A DNA stretch of 64,000 bases from positions 3,162,001 to 3,226,000 of the forward strand of contig JAPFFF010000013.1 in assembly GCA_039105265.1 (NCBI GenBank). The letters are read 5' to 3'. Both the position numbers and the translations under genes were made by a program. This document shows positions 21,640 through 31,340 of the stretch, piece by piece (the stretch's first letter is position 1; every line of letters starts with the position of its first letter). The notes beneath the pieces are model-generated. The model had not been told where the DNA came from. It ran no database searches and worked only from the letters and a program-made list of their open reading frames with translations. This DNA is from Tritrichomonas musculus. Taxonomy: Eukaryota; Parabasalia; Tritrichomonadida; Tritrichomonadidae.

Positions 21640-21806
21640 CGCGTTTTTGCTAATTACAAACTTTTGTTAGTTTTTTACAGAAAGCATTAATAAAGTTTTT
21701 TATGCTATGTTAATTTTAGAATAAAATTTGACCAAATTATTGTTTATTTGAATACCTTTTATATAGATATTGTCTTTTTTCTAAAAGAAAAAAACTGTGT
21801 ACTAGA

Positions 21807-21833
21807 CACTTTTTGAACGCAGTTCAAAAAGTG
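21807..21833. repeat. 12-bp stem hairpin
   Basis: CACTTTTTGAAC and GTTCAAAAAGTG flank a GCA loop, and the right arm continues GCGTTCC. The right arm shares TTCAAAAAGTGGCG with the terminal repeat of the 303-bp element at 30200-30502, so this may be an element footprint or solo end. Confidence 0.6.
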
Positions 21834-21856
21834 GCGTTCCTTGTTTGAAGAAAAAT

Positions 21857-21862
21857 TCATTT
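21857..21862 (+). promoter_or_regulatory. initiator-like box upstream of DUF3447 copy 2
   Basis: TCATTT matches the trichomonad initiator TCA(+1)YTW, about 29 bases before the ATG at 21888, with a poly-A stretch between. Confidence 0.4.
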
Positions 21863-21887
21863 TAAAAAAAAAAAAAAATTCCATTTT

Positions 21888-23060
21888 ATGGAGCTCAAAG
21901 ATTATCTTGATAAGCAGGAAAAATTATATAATACACTCCTTCAGTTTCTTGAAGAAGAAGGTGAGACTGCTGATATTAAACCTCTCCTCAATATTTTCAA
22001 AGATTTTAAAATTGACGACAATAATAATTGCAATTTCTCCAGCTTACTTCAAATGATAGCAAAAATTTCAGAAAATCACTTTCGACATCCATACTTTATC
22101 CAAAGAGTTGACACTGTTCTTTTACATATCAAAGATCAAATTAAAAAAACTTTCAAAAGTACTGAAATATATGAAATTTTCAAAGGAAACTTCCTAATTC
22201 TACTTTATTTATACAAAAAAGAAATATTTTTATTTGATGAAGAGTTCTCTTCTTACATAACTCAGCTTTTCGAAAAAGATGATGATATTGCGTTGCGATT
22301 TGCACTTTTTATGTATCCAGAAGCGAAACATTTCTTGAATAAAGAGTATCAATACATTGCATACAATTATTTAATAGAAATCGATAAAAATATTTTCGCT
22401 AATTTCGATGAATTTCGCAAAAAAGGCGAAAACAATTTTGAATTATGTGAAATGATTCGCAAAGATTTAGTTGAAGAATTTGTAACTTACGTAAATCAGT
22501 CAATTTTGCCACTTTCAAGCAAAATTCAAAATTCAGTTTTTGAGACGAATTCTTTACTCATTGAAAAGCAAGCCAGTTTGATTGAATATGCTGCATTTTT
22601 TGGATCATTTCAAATCTTCCAATATTTGTATATGAATAAAGTGAAACTAGAGCCATCATTGTGGATTTACGCAATTCATGGCAAAAATGTAGATATCATT
22701 CATTTTCTTGAAGAAAATCACATTGAGTTGCCCTACAAGCCATTTGAAGAGTCGATAAAGTGTCACCATAATGAAATATCAGATTACTTCCTTGCAAATT
22801 ACACGCATCAAGATATCGAAAAAGGTTTTCTTGATGAAATCGTTCTAATATATTGTATTCATTATCGAAATTTCGCTTATGTGAATGATCACTTCGATCC
22901 ACAGCTGTCTTTCTTTTTTGCATGCAAATTCAATTACAAAGAGTTGGTTGTTCTTTTGTTGGAATCCAAAAAAATAGATATAAATGAAACATATGAATCA
23001 AGCATCGATGAAATTCATGTAAAAAAATATTTGAATGGAATTTTATTCTCAAAATTTTGA
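21888..23060 (+). CDS. DUF3447 protein, copy 2 (5' part of a broken ankyrin/LRR gene)
   Basis: The 390-residue frame starts at ATG 21888 (MELKDYLDKQEKLYNTLLQF). It carries the family blocks HFRHPYFIQRVDTVL, RKKGENNFELCEMIRKDLVE, SLIEYAAFFGSFQIFQYLYM, KCHHNEISDY and KKIDINETYE. It stops at 23058-23060. About 50 bp later another frame continues with an ankyrin-repeat end (ETALRLAANNTNLEIIGILL, starting at 23114) and then BspA-like LRRs. DUF3447-ankyrin-LRR is a known trichomonad domain order, so I infer that both frames were one gene, now split by a frame break between about 23035 and 23110. As it stands, this half alone could still be translated as a short DUF3447 protein. Confidence 0.8.
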   Translation: MELKDYLDKQEKLYNTLLQFLEEEGETADIKPLLNIFKDFKIDDNNNCNFSSLLQMIAKISENHFRHPYFIQRVDTVLLHIKDQIKKTFKSTEIYEIFKGNFLILLYLYKKEIFLFDEEFSSYITQLFEKDDDIALRFALFMYPEAKHFLNKEYQYIAYNYLIEIDKNIFANFDEFRKKGENNFELCEMIRKDLVEEFVTYVNQSILPLSSKIQNSVFETNSLLIEKQASLIEYAAFFGSFQIFQYLYMNKVKLEPSLWIYAIHGKNVDIIHFLEENHIELPYKPFEESIKCHHNEISDYFLANYTHQDIEKGFLDEIVLIYCIHYRNFAYVNDHFDPQLSFFFACKFNYKELVVLLLESKKIDINETYESSIDEIHVKKYLNGILFSKF

Positions 23061-23098
23061 ATGAAATTTATTCAAATAAATTAAATGGAATTCAATGA

Positions 23099-24271
23099 AT
23101 TTTATTTTTTTATGAAACTGCACTGCGTCTTGCTGCTAATAATACCAATCTTGAAATAATTGGCATTTTACTTCAACAACCAGGAATTTCATTTAGTGTA
23201 GGTTGTTTCAAAAATTGTGCAATAAAGTCTTTTGAGTTTCCTCAATTAACAATAGAGACAATTCCATGTCGTGCATTCGAAAATTGTGTTTCATTGGAAA
23301 AAGTCGTAATCCCTTCATCAGTCACTAAAATTGATAATTTTGCTTTCTGTGGATGTAAAAATTTGAAAGAAGTTGTAATTCCGGAATCAGTTACATATAT
23401 TGGACATAATTGCTTCTCGAGTTGCAGTTCATTAGAACACATAGAAATGCCAAGATCAGTTACAGGCACTGGAAATGATGCTTTTTTACGATGTACATCA
23501 CTTGAGGAAGTAACACTTTCTTCATCATTAAAAGTGATTGAAGTCAACGCTTTTCATTCATGTTTTTCATTGAAAGAAATTGTGATTCCGCCTTCTGTAA
23601 CTATAATTCACCAAAAGTCTTTTTATGAATGTAAATCATTAACTAAAGTAACAATCCCTTCATCAGTCACTTTAATATGTAATCGAGCATTTAAATCATG
23701 TTTATCGTTGTCAGAAATAAACATTCCTTCTTCGGTGACAATTATTGAATCCAGAGCATTTAACAAATGCCAAAAATTGAAGAAAATTATAATTCCTCCA
23801 TCAATTACAAAAATTGAAGAATGCACTTTTTGTGGATGCTTTTCTCTTTCAGAAATTTCAATTCCTTCTTTAGTAACATCAATCGAAGCAAATGCTTTTA
23901 GTTTGTGTTTCGCTTTGGAAGAAATTGTGATTCCATCTTCTGTTCAATGGATTCGAAATGGAGCTTTTGGTTTTTGTTTAAAGCTTGAGAAAATAGAAAT
24001 TCCTTCATCCGTGAAACTCATTGGACCATATGCTTTCAGTCATTGCACTTCATTGAAGCATGTTTCTCTTTCTTCTTCTTTGACTATAATATATGAAAAT
24101 ACTTTTGATAATTGTAATTCGCTCGATAATGTAGAAATTCCTCAATCAGTTACGTGTATTAAGGAATATGCATTTGCAAGATGTTTATCGCTAAAGAATT
24201 TGAAAATGCCTAAAGGAATTAGTGTTTCTGAAAATGCTTTTCAAGGTTGTCCAGCATTTGAAAAGAGTTAA
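23099..24271 (+). pseudogene. BspA-like LRR_5 array, 3' part of the same locus
   Basis: The frame is open from 23099 to 24271 but has no ATG before the repeats; the codon at 23294 that could serve is TTG. The first 30 residues are the end of an ankyrin repeat. Then come about 14-15 leucine-rich units of 23 residues of the form (V/I)xIPSSVTxIxxxAFxxCxxL, the TpLRR/BspA-like class abundant in trichomonads and often linked to surface or host-contact proteins. The end AFQGCPAFEKS is a normal LRR cap. No transmembrane segment follows. The array itself is intact. I call it a pseudogene part because it lacks its own start and lies out of frame with the DUF3447 half. Confidence 0.8.
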
Positions 24272-24765
24272 ATTTAAAATTCATTAAGTAAAAGTAATTT
24301 TTTTTTTTTTTTTTTTTTTTTTTTTGAATTCTCATTTACTTTTTCAGTATAACTTGTTCTTTTAATATATTAAAAAGTGGATATAAAGTATGTGAATAAA
24401 AAAGGTTTCTATTTTTATTTATAAAGCCTAAAAAGTTTATTTCAAATAATTATTATATCGTTTTATGATTTCTCATATTCCTTTATTAAAATGCACTATT
24501 CCTTTAATACGATGCTATACTTTTTAAACTTTAACTTAAATGCATAATTATATATTGTTTTGCTTGTTTGCCATTAAATTCAGCATCTATTAATAATATT
24601 TTGAATATAGGCTGTCTTTCATTTATTATTAAAAGTTCAAATTGAATATTCATCAAAGCTGACAGCATTTCATCTCGATTAAAAATGTTCAAATTTTTAT
24701 TTTTTTTTTCCAAAAATTTCACCAAGGTCAAATATTTTTGCCTTATTATAATATTTATGAAGATT
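24272..24765. other. intergenic, A/T-rich
   Basis: A T-run occupies about 24299-24325. No gene is seen; the 66-codon minus frame at 24531-24731 has no supporting features. Confidence 0.5.
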
Positions 24766-24771
24766 TCATTT
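24766..24771 (+). promoter_or_regulatory. initiator-like box upstream of DUF3447 copy 3
   Basis: TCATTT is followed by TTAAAATAAA and then the ATG at 24782. The +1 A would be 14 bases from the ATG, the classic trichomonad arrangement. It supports the start of a gene that was functional before its disruption. Confidence 0.55.
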
Positions 24772-24781
24772 TTAAAATAAA

Positions 24782-25339
24782 ATGGATGAGCATAAGTACC
24801 TTGAAAAAATGCAAAAAATTCAGCAGAACCTTATTGAATTCATTGAAGAAGAAAGTTCATCAGAAGAAGATTTATCAAGATTTAATTTTTTTATTAACAT
24901 CCCAAATGAAGAAATCCCAGTAATATTAAAAGAAGTTCTTCTTATAATATCACAAATATCACGTTATCATTACCGAACAACCTTTTTCCATTCGAAGATA
25001 GAACATATTTTAACATTTTATAAAGATTTAATCAAAAGAAACTTGTCAAACAAAGAAATCTTCAACATTTTCAAATGTAGTAAACGAATTCTTCTTTTTT
25101 TATTCAAAGAACAAATCATAAAAATTGATAATTCGATCTGTAATATACTTTCCAAATATGAAGATTATTTTTCAAAAGAAATCGGCACATTTAAAGAGAA
25201 TGAAAACAAAGAAAAAGAAGAAATTGAACGAAAACATTTAATTGGAGAAAATGACAATCTAATTTGTCATATTATTCGTAATGATTCAATTGAAGAATTT
25301 GTTAAATATGTCCATCAAGCGAACATTCCATTACAGTAG
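24782..25339 (+). pseudogene. DUF3447 gene, copy 3, cut by a transposon
   Basis: The first 185 residues are an ordinary DUF3447 N-terminus (MDEHKYLEKMQKIQQNLIEF, then ISRYHYRTTFFHSKIEHIL, then LIGENDNLICHIIRNDSIEE). The frame ends at NIPLQ exactly where the 1.69-kb element at 25334-27023 begins; relatives continue IPLSSKIxxSxFETN. The sequence beyond the far end of the element (from 27026) does not continue the family in any frame I can read. Either the gene was already decayed or more was lost. The initiator-like box and start are intact. Confidence 0.85.
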
Positions 25340-27023
25340 TGTTTTTAATATGGTAGAGGTATTTAAAGTGGTAACGCTTTTTTTTTAGAAAAAAAAATTT
25401 AAAAAAACAAAATTTAATTTTTTTCAACATAAAACAGAGTTTATTTAAATTAAATTATATAATAATATTTACCATTATCTATATGATATTAATCACAAGG
25501 TTGTGTATCTATCTGTCTCAAATCACCAAAGTTTTTCGTCAACCAATTTAAAAAGTTAAAATCAAATTACTTCATTACCTTTTTAAAATTTTTGATATTT
25601 TCTTATATAATTAGTTTAGCATCTATTCATCATTCATAATTTATTCATCATTTAATTATAAATGATAAATACTTTCTTTTGAAAAATAAAAATTATTTAA
25701 AAAATGTAACCATTTTCATAAGTGTTTATACAAAATAAAAAATTCTTATGAGTGCTTTTGATTATTTCCTTAAATCCTTTTTATATTTGATTGTATATTA
25801 GAAGAATTTTATTATTTTACTGTACTATTTACTTTTAACTCAAGCATAATGCTTTTTATAGGTCAAATGAATATGCTTTGAATGGCTCAAATTAAATTGA
25901 ATTATAACCTTATATAAATATATAGTTTATTGCGCTGTATTATTAAAATAATAACATAAAAGTAATAATCTATACTAGAAGTTTCCTTTTCTTATAATGA
26001 TCTCAAAAACTGAAAAATACATAGTTGTAAGCAAAAAAATTTCATAATTTTTCTCTTTCTCACCAAAAAGAATCAAAAGGATGTAATATCGAATTTTAGT
26101 TCGATATTATATCAATTCAATGATTTTGATAATAAAAAACGATGAATTATCTAATGATTATAATATAATTATTTTTTCTTTAAAAATCGAATTTGAAAAA
26201 GTATCAATGAGATTTATTAATGAAAAAAATATGTATATAAAATGCTGAAACATAAGAGATAAGAATTGTCTAAAAAAACAAAATTTGAATATTTGTTTTG
26301 CTGTTCGTTTATAATTTTTGGACGTTTATCAATAAATAAAGTAAACCATTATCTTGTGCAAAACATATTATCTTATTGCATTATATCAATATATAAATAT
26401 GTTTTAATGGTTTTTAACTAATTTTTAATTTGTAATTTCAGTAATCTGTTATGTTGTCGGGATAAAGATAGCACAAAATTGAAAGATGATGAAAAAGTTC
26501 TCTCAATAAGTCTCAGAATGAAAATCAACTCTGACTTCTAATAAGTTAAATACATCTTTAAATGCAAATATGTTTTTATAAATATTATTTATAAATAACA
26601 GCATTTTATAGATAAATGAATCAATTCTTTATCATGAAAAGTAAACGGTCACCAAAAAATCAAAGATATACTCGTTTTTATAGTCAATAATTTTATTTTT
26701 ACAAATTTAAATAATAATTATTAATATTCTCATAATATATAATATGTTTATATTCTTAAATAAAATATTACTCTGATGTACATTTTTATAATCATGCTTT
26801 AATTTTTTTCATTGATTGACGAAAAACTTTGGTGATTTGAGACAGATAGATACACAACCTTGTAATTAATATCATATAAATAATGGTAAATATTATTATA
26901 TAATTTAATTTAAATAAACTCTGTTTTATGTTGAAAAAAATTAAATTTTGTATTTTTAAATTTTTTTTTCTAAAAAAAAGCGTTACCACTTTAAATACCA
27001 TTACCATATTAAAAACACTACTG
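25334..27023. mobile_element. 1.69-kb TA-flanked transposon with ~215-bp terminal repeats
   Basis: The left end CAGTAGTGTTTTTAATATGG and the right end, its mirror image, match with only scattered differences over about 215 bp (25334-25548 and about 26809-27023). TA flanks both ends (25332-25333 and 27024-27025), indicating a Tc1/mariner-like target. The centre has no transposase and no protein-like frame, so it is non-autonomous. It interrupts a DUF3447 gene. The high similarity of the long ends suggests a young insertion. Confidence 0.9.
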
Positions 27024-27025
27024 TA

Positions 27026-27492
27026 CTTCTGTAAGAGAATTTCATAGAAATTTGAAATTTTGTGAAATTTTGCACAAATTTGTTTATTATCTAACTTTAT
27101 AGCAGACCAGTTTTTGTAATTTTAACTTCAAAGAAGTAAAAACAAAATTTAAGTTTTTTTCTCAGCATACACTCGCCAGCATTCAAAATTAATCATTGTT
27201 TGTTTCATAAATATTATTTGAATGTTTTATCTATTATTTGTTGTTGTTTGTTTCGTTCTTGTTTAAAATAATTGTCTAATAATTTCATTTTGTAACATGA
27301 ACATTCATAAATATGTATTCGTGCACTTTGGCTCAAAAAAGATGAAATGTGAAATTAGTTTTCAATCATTTTTTAAATTTCAATGATATTCATTAACATA
27401 CATGGCAATCATTCAGGATAACGTATTTGGTTCATAACAATCATCTGCTGGACAATCATTTTGTACAAGTTCATCGAAATTGCTGTTCATAA
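27026..27492. other. intergenic, no gene seen
   Basis: The sequence directly after the transposon lacks recognisable DUF3447 coding. It is A/T-rich with TTGTTTGTTT-type words and no long frame. Confidence 0.5.
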
Positions 27493-27585
27493 TTAAATAA
27501 GGTTTCAAACTCAGAGAACAAAGAGAAAGATAGAATAATTTCTTCTCTTGAATCAAAACTGAAGCTTCAAGAATCAACGTCAGAC

Positions 27586-28200
27586 ATGGAAATCAGAAAG
27601 AAAAATGAAGAAATTTCATCACTTGAAATTCAAATTGAACAAACTAAAAAAGAAAAAGAAGAGAAAATCTTATCATTAAGAAGAGATTTTGAAAAAATTG
27701 AAAAAGATAAAGAAGAGAAAATCTTATCATTAAGAAGAGATTTTGAAAAAATTGAAAAAGATAAAGAAGAAGAAATTTCATCATTGAAAAAGCAGATTCT
27801 TGTTTCAAGCAGAAGATACTTCAGAACAGAAATGAGCAAGGAAGGTCCAGGAATTCTGAGTAAACTAAAAACCAAACAGAAAACTCCCTTCGACAGACTC
27901 TTCGTCGCATCTCAGTCATCAGCTGACATCTACACCCTCCTTCTTCCTCATTCTAATGATGACTTTGGTACAACAGAGAAATCAGTTAGAGAAGCGAGCG
28001 AACTGAATGGTAAATACAAAGACATGACAGTCAGATTTGCACCAGTTCGAGGCAGAAAAGTTCGCTTCATACAGACAGGACCGAACTTGGACCAAGGCGA
28101 TAATTTTCTAAACATCAAAGGAATTGAACTTTTATCAACAGACACGAAGTATTCAGGAGGAGTCTTGCATGTTTGCCTCAAAAAATTGAAAGGAAATTGA
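27586..28200 (+). CDS. coiled coil plus discoidin-like C-terminus, probably 5'-truncated
   Basis: The 204-residue frame from ATG 27586 starts in a coiled coil with two near-identical 18-residue units (KILSLRRDFEKIEKDKEE). A globular end follows, from about residue 85 (GPGILSKLKTKQKTPFDRLF to VRFIQTGPNLDQGDNFLNIK, then GIELLSTD), which resembles the terminal strands of F5/8 type C (discoidin-like) domains in trichomonad BTB proteins. The frame is open upstream to 27493 with more coiled coil (SSLESKLKLQESTSDMEI), so the ATG may not be the original start and an N-terminal domain is probably missing. Discoidin-like domains bind ligands or membranes; the role here is unknown. Confidence 0.6.
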   Translation: MEIRKKNEEISSLEIQIEQTKKEKEEKILSLRRDFEKIEKDKEEKILSLRRDFEKIEKDKEEEISSLKKQILVSSRRYFRTEMSKEGPGILSKLKTKQKTPFDRLFVASQSSADIYTLLLPHSNDDFGTTEKSVREASELNGKYKDMTVRFAPVRGRKVRFIQTGPNLDQGDNFLNIKGIELLSTDTKYSGGVLHVCLKKLKGN

Positions 28201-28225
28201 ATGAAGCATTCAAATTTGAAAACTA

Positions 28226-29112
28226 CCGTATCTCAAAATTCTTCATAACACTCAGAATAACTACTGAACGCTATTGAGAGATATATTCAAATTTTATGTA
28301 CATTACAAATTCTTTTTCTAAAGACCATTGAATTTTTAACAACTTTTTCAAGAGTCTTAGAAAAGATTTTCAATATATCTCAAAATTTCAAAATGGATAA
28401 ACATTTTGAATCTTGATTCTCTTTTCACAAAAAACAAAAGTGAAAAAAAGATATCAAAATAATAAAATAAACAAAAAAGAAATAAAATAGGTAATAATTT
28501 AAAAATTTAGTATTAAAAAAAGATTATGAGAGAAAAAAAAAAAAAAAAGAGAAAAAGTAACAAGTTTGAACTAGAAAATCCTTAATTCGACAAAATTCTT
28601 CACATTGTTTTGGGATTTAGTTATGTTCAAAGATCATTCACGACTAAAAGAGAGGTAATCTCCAATTGAAGAGCTTATCTTACGCTCAGCTAATGCCTAT
28701 TCGCTTTTTGATGAATCTTGATCCAGTTTTATTTGCTTTTCGTTGAATATTTTTCTTCGTTCGATTTGAATTTTGAAGCAGTTTGAAAATGATTTTGAGA
28801 ACGATGCAATATAATTGCCCACTGAAGTCATTTGATGTAAATGCGCGATTGAAAATTGCTTTATTTGATTGGTTTGAGTAATCTTTTTCTTTATGTTTGG
28901 CTTTGCAAATAATGAAAACCGATAGAAATTATCTCAAAAAGTTTCATCCGAATGCCTCTACTATAATATATATATGACCAAATAGTATAGTCTAATATAA
29001 TAACACTATTGGCTTTTTGAATAATACTATTCAACCAATTCTGAACTGCTTTTCAAAAAGTCAGAAGTGTTCAGTAGTTATTCTAAGCGTTATGAAGTTA
29101 TTTTATATACGG
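28226..29112. mobile_element. 887-bp TA-flanked inverted-repeat element
   Basis: The left end CCGTATCTCAAAATTCTTCA and the right end (mirror of CCGTATATAAAATAACTTCA) match over about 48 bp, through AGAATAACTACTGAAC. TA lies just outside both ends (28224-28225 and 29113-29114). There is no coding capacity. It is a MITE of Tc1/mariner type, distinct in its ends from the elements at 11607 and 25334. It begins only 25 bp after the stop of the discoidin-like frame. Confidence 0.8.
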
Positions 29113-29273
29113 TAACCGAAAATTCTGAAAAACTCTAATTATCAGTAAAATAAAATTTTTTATTACCGCTGGAATTTGGTTAACTCATAAAATTTGAATG
29201 AAAAGAAAAAAAATTAATTAATAATAATAAACTAAATTTAGTTTAATTTATATTTCAATTTTGGATTAGGATT

Positions 29274-29615
29274 TCACTTTAATGCTGGATGTTCATCATT
29301 CTTCAAGTGAAAATCTTTCATATCATGCTCCATTTCTGCTTTCATTCGTTTGAAGTCGGAATCAAAATCTTTATTCAATTTTGAATCAAAATCAACTTCT
29401 TTACCTGTCTCTGTATTGGTGGTCGTGTTTGACTTTTTATGACCTTGTGGATCAATTATTGTGTCCGTGCTTGTTGTCTTTGTTGTATAAAGACCATCTG
29501 GATTTCGTTTGGAATCAACTTTTGTTGTCTTTTGAACAGTGTGTCCATTCCTTGTCACTGATTCTGTTCGTATGCACGAACATGTGCAAGTGCAGTTTGA
29601 TTTATTTGAGCTCAT
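29274..29615 (-). CDS. small Thr/Asp/Lys-rich protein with Cys cluster
   Basis: A 113-residue protein starts at ATG 29615. The N-terminus has CTCTCSC, followed by a repetitive polar middle (SVTRNGHTVQKTTKVDSKRN, then TTKTTSTDTIIDPQGHKKSN) and a charged helical tail. The middle has the alternating strand pattern RNGxTVxKTTKVD seen in the C-terminal regions of MLF-like proteins, but I would not claim that family. The start is supported by two initiator-like boxes just upstream. There is no membrane segment. Function is unknown. Confidence 0.6.
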   Translation of the reverse strand: MSSNKSNCTCTCSCIRTESVTRNGHTVQKTTKVDSKRNPDGLYTTKTTSTDTIIDPQGHKKSNTTTNTETGKEVDFDSKLNKDFDSDFKRMKAEMEHDMKDFHLKNDEHPALK

Positions 29616-29622
29616 TATAATA

Positions 29623-29633
29623 AAATGAAATGA
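29623..29633 (-). promoter_or_regulatory. two overlapping initiator-like boxes
   Basis: The minus strand reads TCATTTCATTT, giving two overlapping TCATTT matches to TCA(+1)YTW, with +1 A about 11 and 16 bases upstream of the ATG at 29615. This is the strongest initiator context in the window. Confidence 0.55.
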
Positions 29634-30120
29634 AATTTGATGATTTCTTTATTTCTTTTATTTTTCAATGATTGTTTGAATATTGAGAACGAATTGAAAA
29701 TTTCTGAAAAAAGTTTTTTTTAAATTTCATATCGTTACTTTTTTTATTCTAATGCATAAACTAATGAACATTTAAGAAATAGCCATTTTTAATTCTTATT
29801 GATATTTTTAAAAATTTTATGACAAGAATAAATTTTATTTTTTGATAAGAAAAAGTTTTTATCAGATACACCGATAAAATAACTTTAACAAAAGTTTTCA
29901 AAATTTCTAAACAATACACAAATTTGAATTAAAAAAATTTTATCGATAAACGATTAACACATTAAATTAAATTCTCATTTTTGTATATACATTAGATATA
30001 TACTATGCTTTGTATATCATATATATTAGTTTAGCTTAACTAGCAGTTTTATTAAAAGATCTTTACATATTTTATTCATTAATTCGCCTACTTTAAACAT
30101 TATTTGTTCTATTTGAGAAT
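29634..30120. other. intergenic, no gene seen
   Basis: A/T-rich spacer with no long frame or repeat that I can identify. Confidence 0.5.
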
Positions 30121-30757
30121 TTACTTTTCCATTAATCCAAGGAAACAAATGAACCAAAAAAACAGGTAAATCCACATTAACAGGATGAAACTGAAAAACG
30201 GACAATCGTTTTTTTCTACGCCACTTTTTGAATTTAAATTTTTCCTTAAAATTTTAACTATTTGCTTTTTTTGATATAATTTTTTTTTATTTTTACATAA
30301 TTTTTCAGGAATATACGCACCAGTGATCACTACGGGGTTGCGCGAAGCCGAATCAGGCTCCTTGAATTGCTGGATGAATCGGGAAGCCATTTGAACTAAA
30401 TATTTATGCATTATTTAGCAAAAATTGAATAAAAAATGTATAAAAAAGTATTCAAAAAGTTTAAAAGTTTTCAAAAAGTGGCGTAGAAAAATACGATTCC
30501 CCCTGAAAAACAAAAGCCGATTTAACGGTTTGATTTGAATGATTGAAAATAAAGTTCTCAAAAATTGAATAAGATTTTTTCATTTTTTCTGAATTTTCAA
30601 TCGTTAAGTTTTCAAAATTAATAAAACCAGATATGCTTTCGTTATCAATAAATTTATGACTTGGATACAAAGAAACTGCATCGACTGCAATTATCCCTTC
30701 GATTAATGAATAATTATTTTGCTTAGTATGATTTACCTTCTTTACATTAAATTTCAA
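30121..30757 (-). pseudogene. unrecognised gene relic interrupted by a 303-bp element
   Basis: Two minus-strand stretches of protein-like frame lie on either side of the element at 30200-30502. The 5' part, 30757-30503, includes IIAVDAVSLYPSHKFI and ends near KSAFVFQ. The 3' part is 30199-30121. Neither has a good ATG start at its outer end. The element carries a 9-bp target duplication, so the insertion into a once-continuous frame is clear. I do not recognise the family with confidence; it may be a multicopy trichomonad gene of unknown nature. It is broken. Confidence 0.55.
30200..30502. mobile_element. 303-bp Mutator-like MITE with 9-bp target duplication
   Basis: Both ends contain AATCGT, then T-rich bases, then CTACGCCACTTTTTGAA in inverted orientation. 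Immediately outside is CTGAAAAAC on both sides (30191-30199 and 30503-30511), a perfect 9-bp duplication typical of Mutator-like insertions. The interior includes a GC-richer block of about 150 bp (about 30300-30445) that recurs at 38371-38520. There is no transposase. Confidence 0.85.
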
Positions 30758-30764
30758 TGATTTA

Positions 30765-30840
30765 CTAAATCAATGATTGAAAATAAAGTAATTCGGCTTT
30801 TGCTTAGTATGATTTACTTTATTTTCAATCATTGATTTAG
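30765..30840. repeat. 27-bp perfect inverted repeat
   Basis: The arm CTAAATCAATGATTGAAAAT plus AAAGTAA at 30765-30791 is mirrored exactly at 30814-30840 with a 22-base loop. The flank also contains a direct repeat, TTTTGCTTAGTATGATTTAC, near 30716 and 30798. It forms a stable hairpin beside a gene relic. It may have arisen by replication template switching. Confidence 0.75.
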
Positions 30841-30990
30841 TATGATTTACCTTCTATAAAGAAGTTTTTTTGGATTAACCTGTAAGCTGAAGCAGATATA
30901 ATAAATAGCAAAACAAAAAAAAAAAAACAATAGCAAATGGTGACCATCGCCTCCAATTTGGTTTTTTTCTTGCGTTTTTGTTAATTACAT

Positions 30991-31188
30991 TTAAAATTGG
31001 ATAATTCCGACTGTGATTTTTTTTATAAAAGGACTAGTTTCTTGATCATTTTTATTCGAGATTATATAATTGGTATTGGTAATAGTATTATTATTATTGA
31101 TAATAGTAACATTTGTATTAGTAATATTAATATTATTATTTTGTTGTCGAGAATTAGATTTTCTTTTTGGTTTATTACCTTTTTTCAT
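30991..31188 (-). CDS. possible small Asn/Ile-rich protein
   Basis: A 65-codon ATG frame has a basic start (MKKGNKPKRKSNSRQQNNN) and an N/T/I repeat derived from a TTA/TAT-type microsatellite. No domain. The codon pattern is largely simple sequence, so it could be a chance frame. Listed with low confidence. Confidence 0.2.
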   Translation of the reverse strand: MKKGNKPKRKSNSRQQNNNINITNTNVTIINNNNTITNTNYIISNKNDQETSPFIKKITVGIIQF

Positions 31189-31340
31189 TATGATTTTTAT
31201 TATTATTTTTATTTAAAAAGTTCATAAATTTATTCAAAAAATGGCTTTCCAGTAGCATTTTTTATCTCAATTTTTGAGTATATAAATTTTTTGAAAAGGA
31301 AATGTGAAATAAAAAATCAAATAGGATTTTATTATCTTGG

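Noticed and set aside
10607-21700. Virus-like or retroelement copies in the transposon-rich region
   Set aside because: I found only inverted-repeat DNA elements without coding capacity; no reverse transcriptase, integrase, capsid or LTR structure was visible.
24531-24731. 66-codon minus frame upstream of a DUF3447 gene
   Set aside because: No motif, overlaps the promoter side of the next gene, and no initiator-like box.
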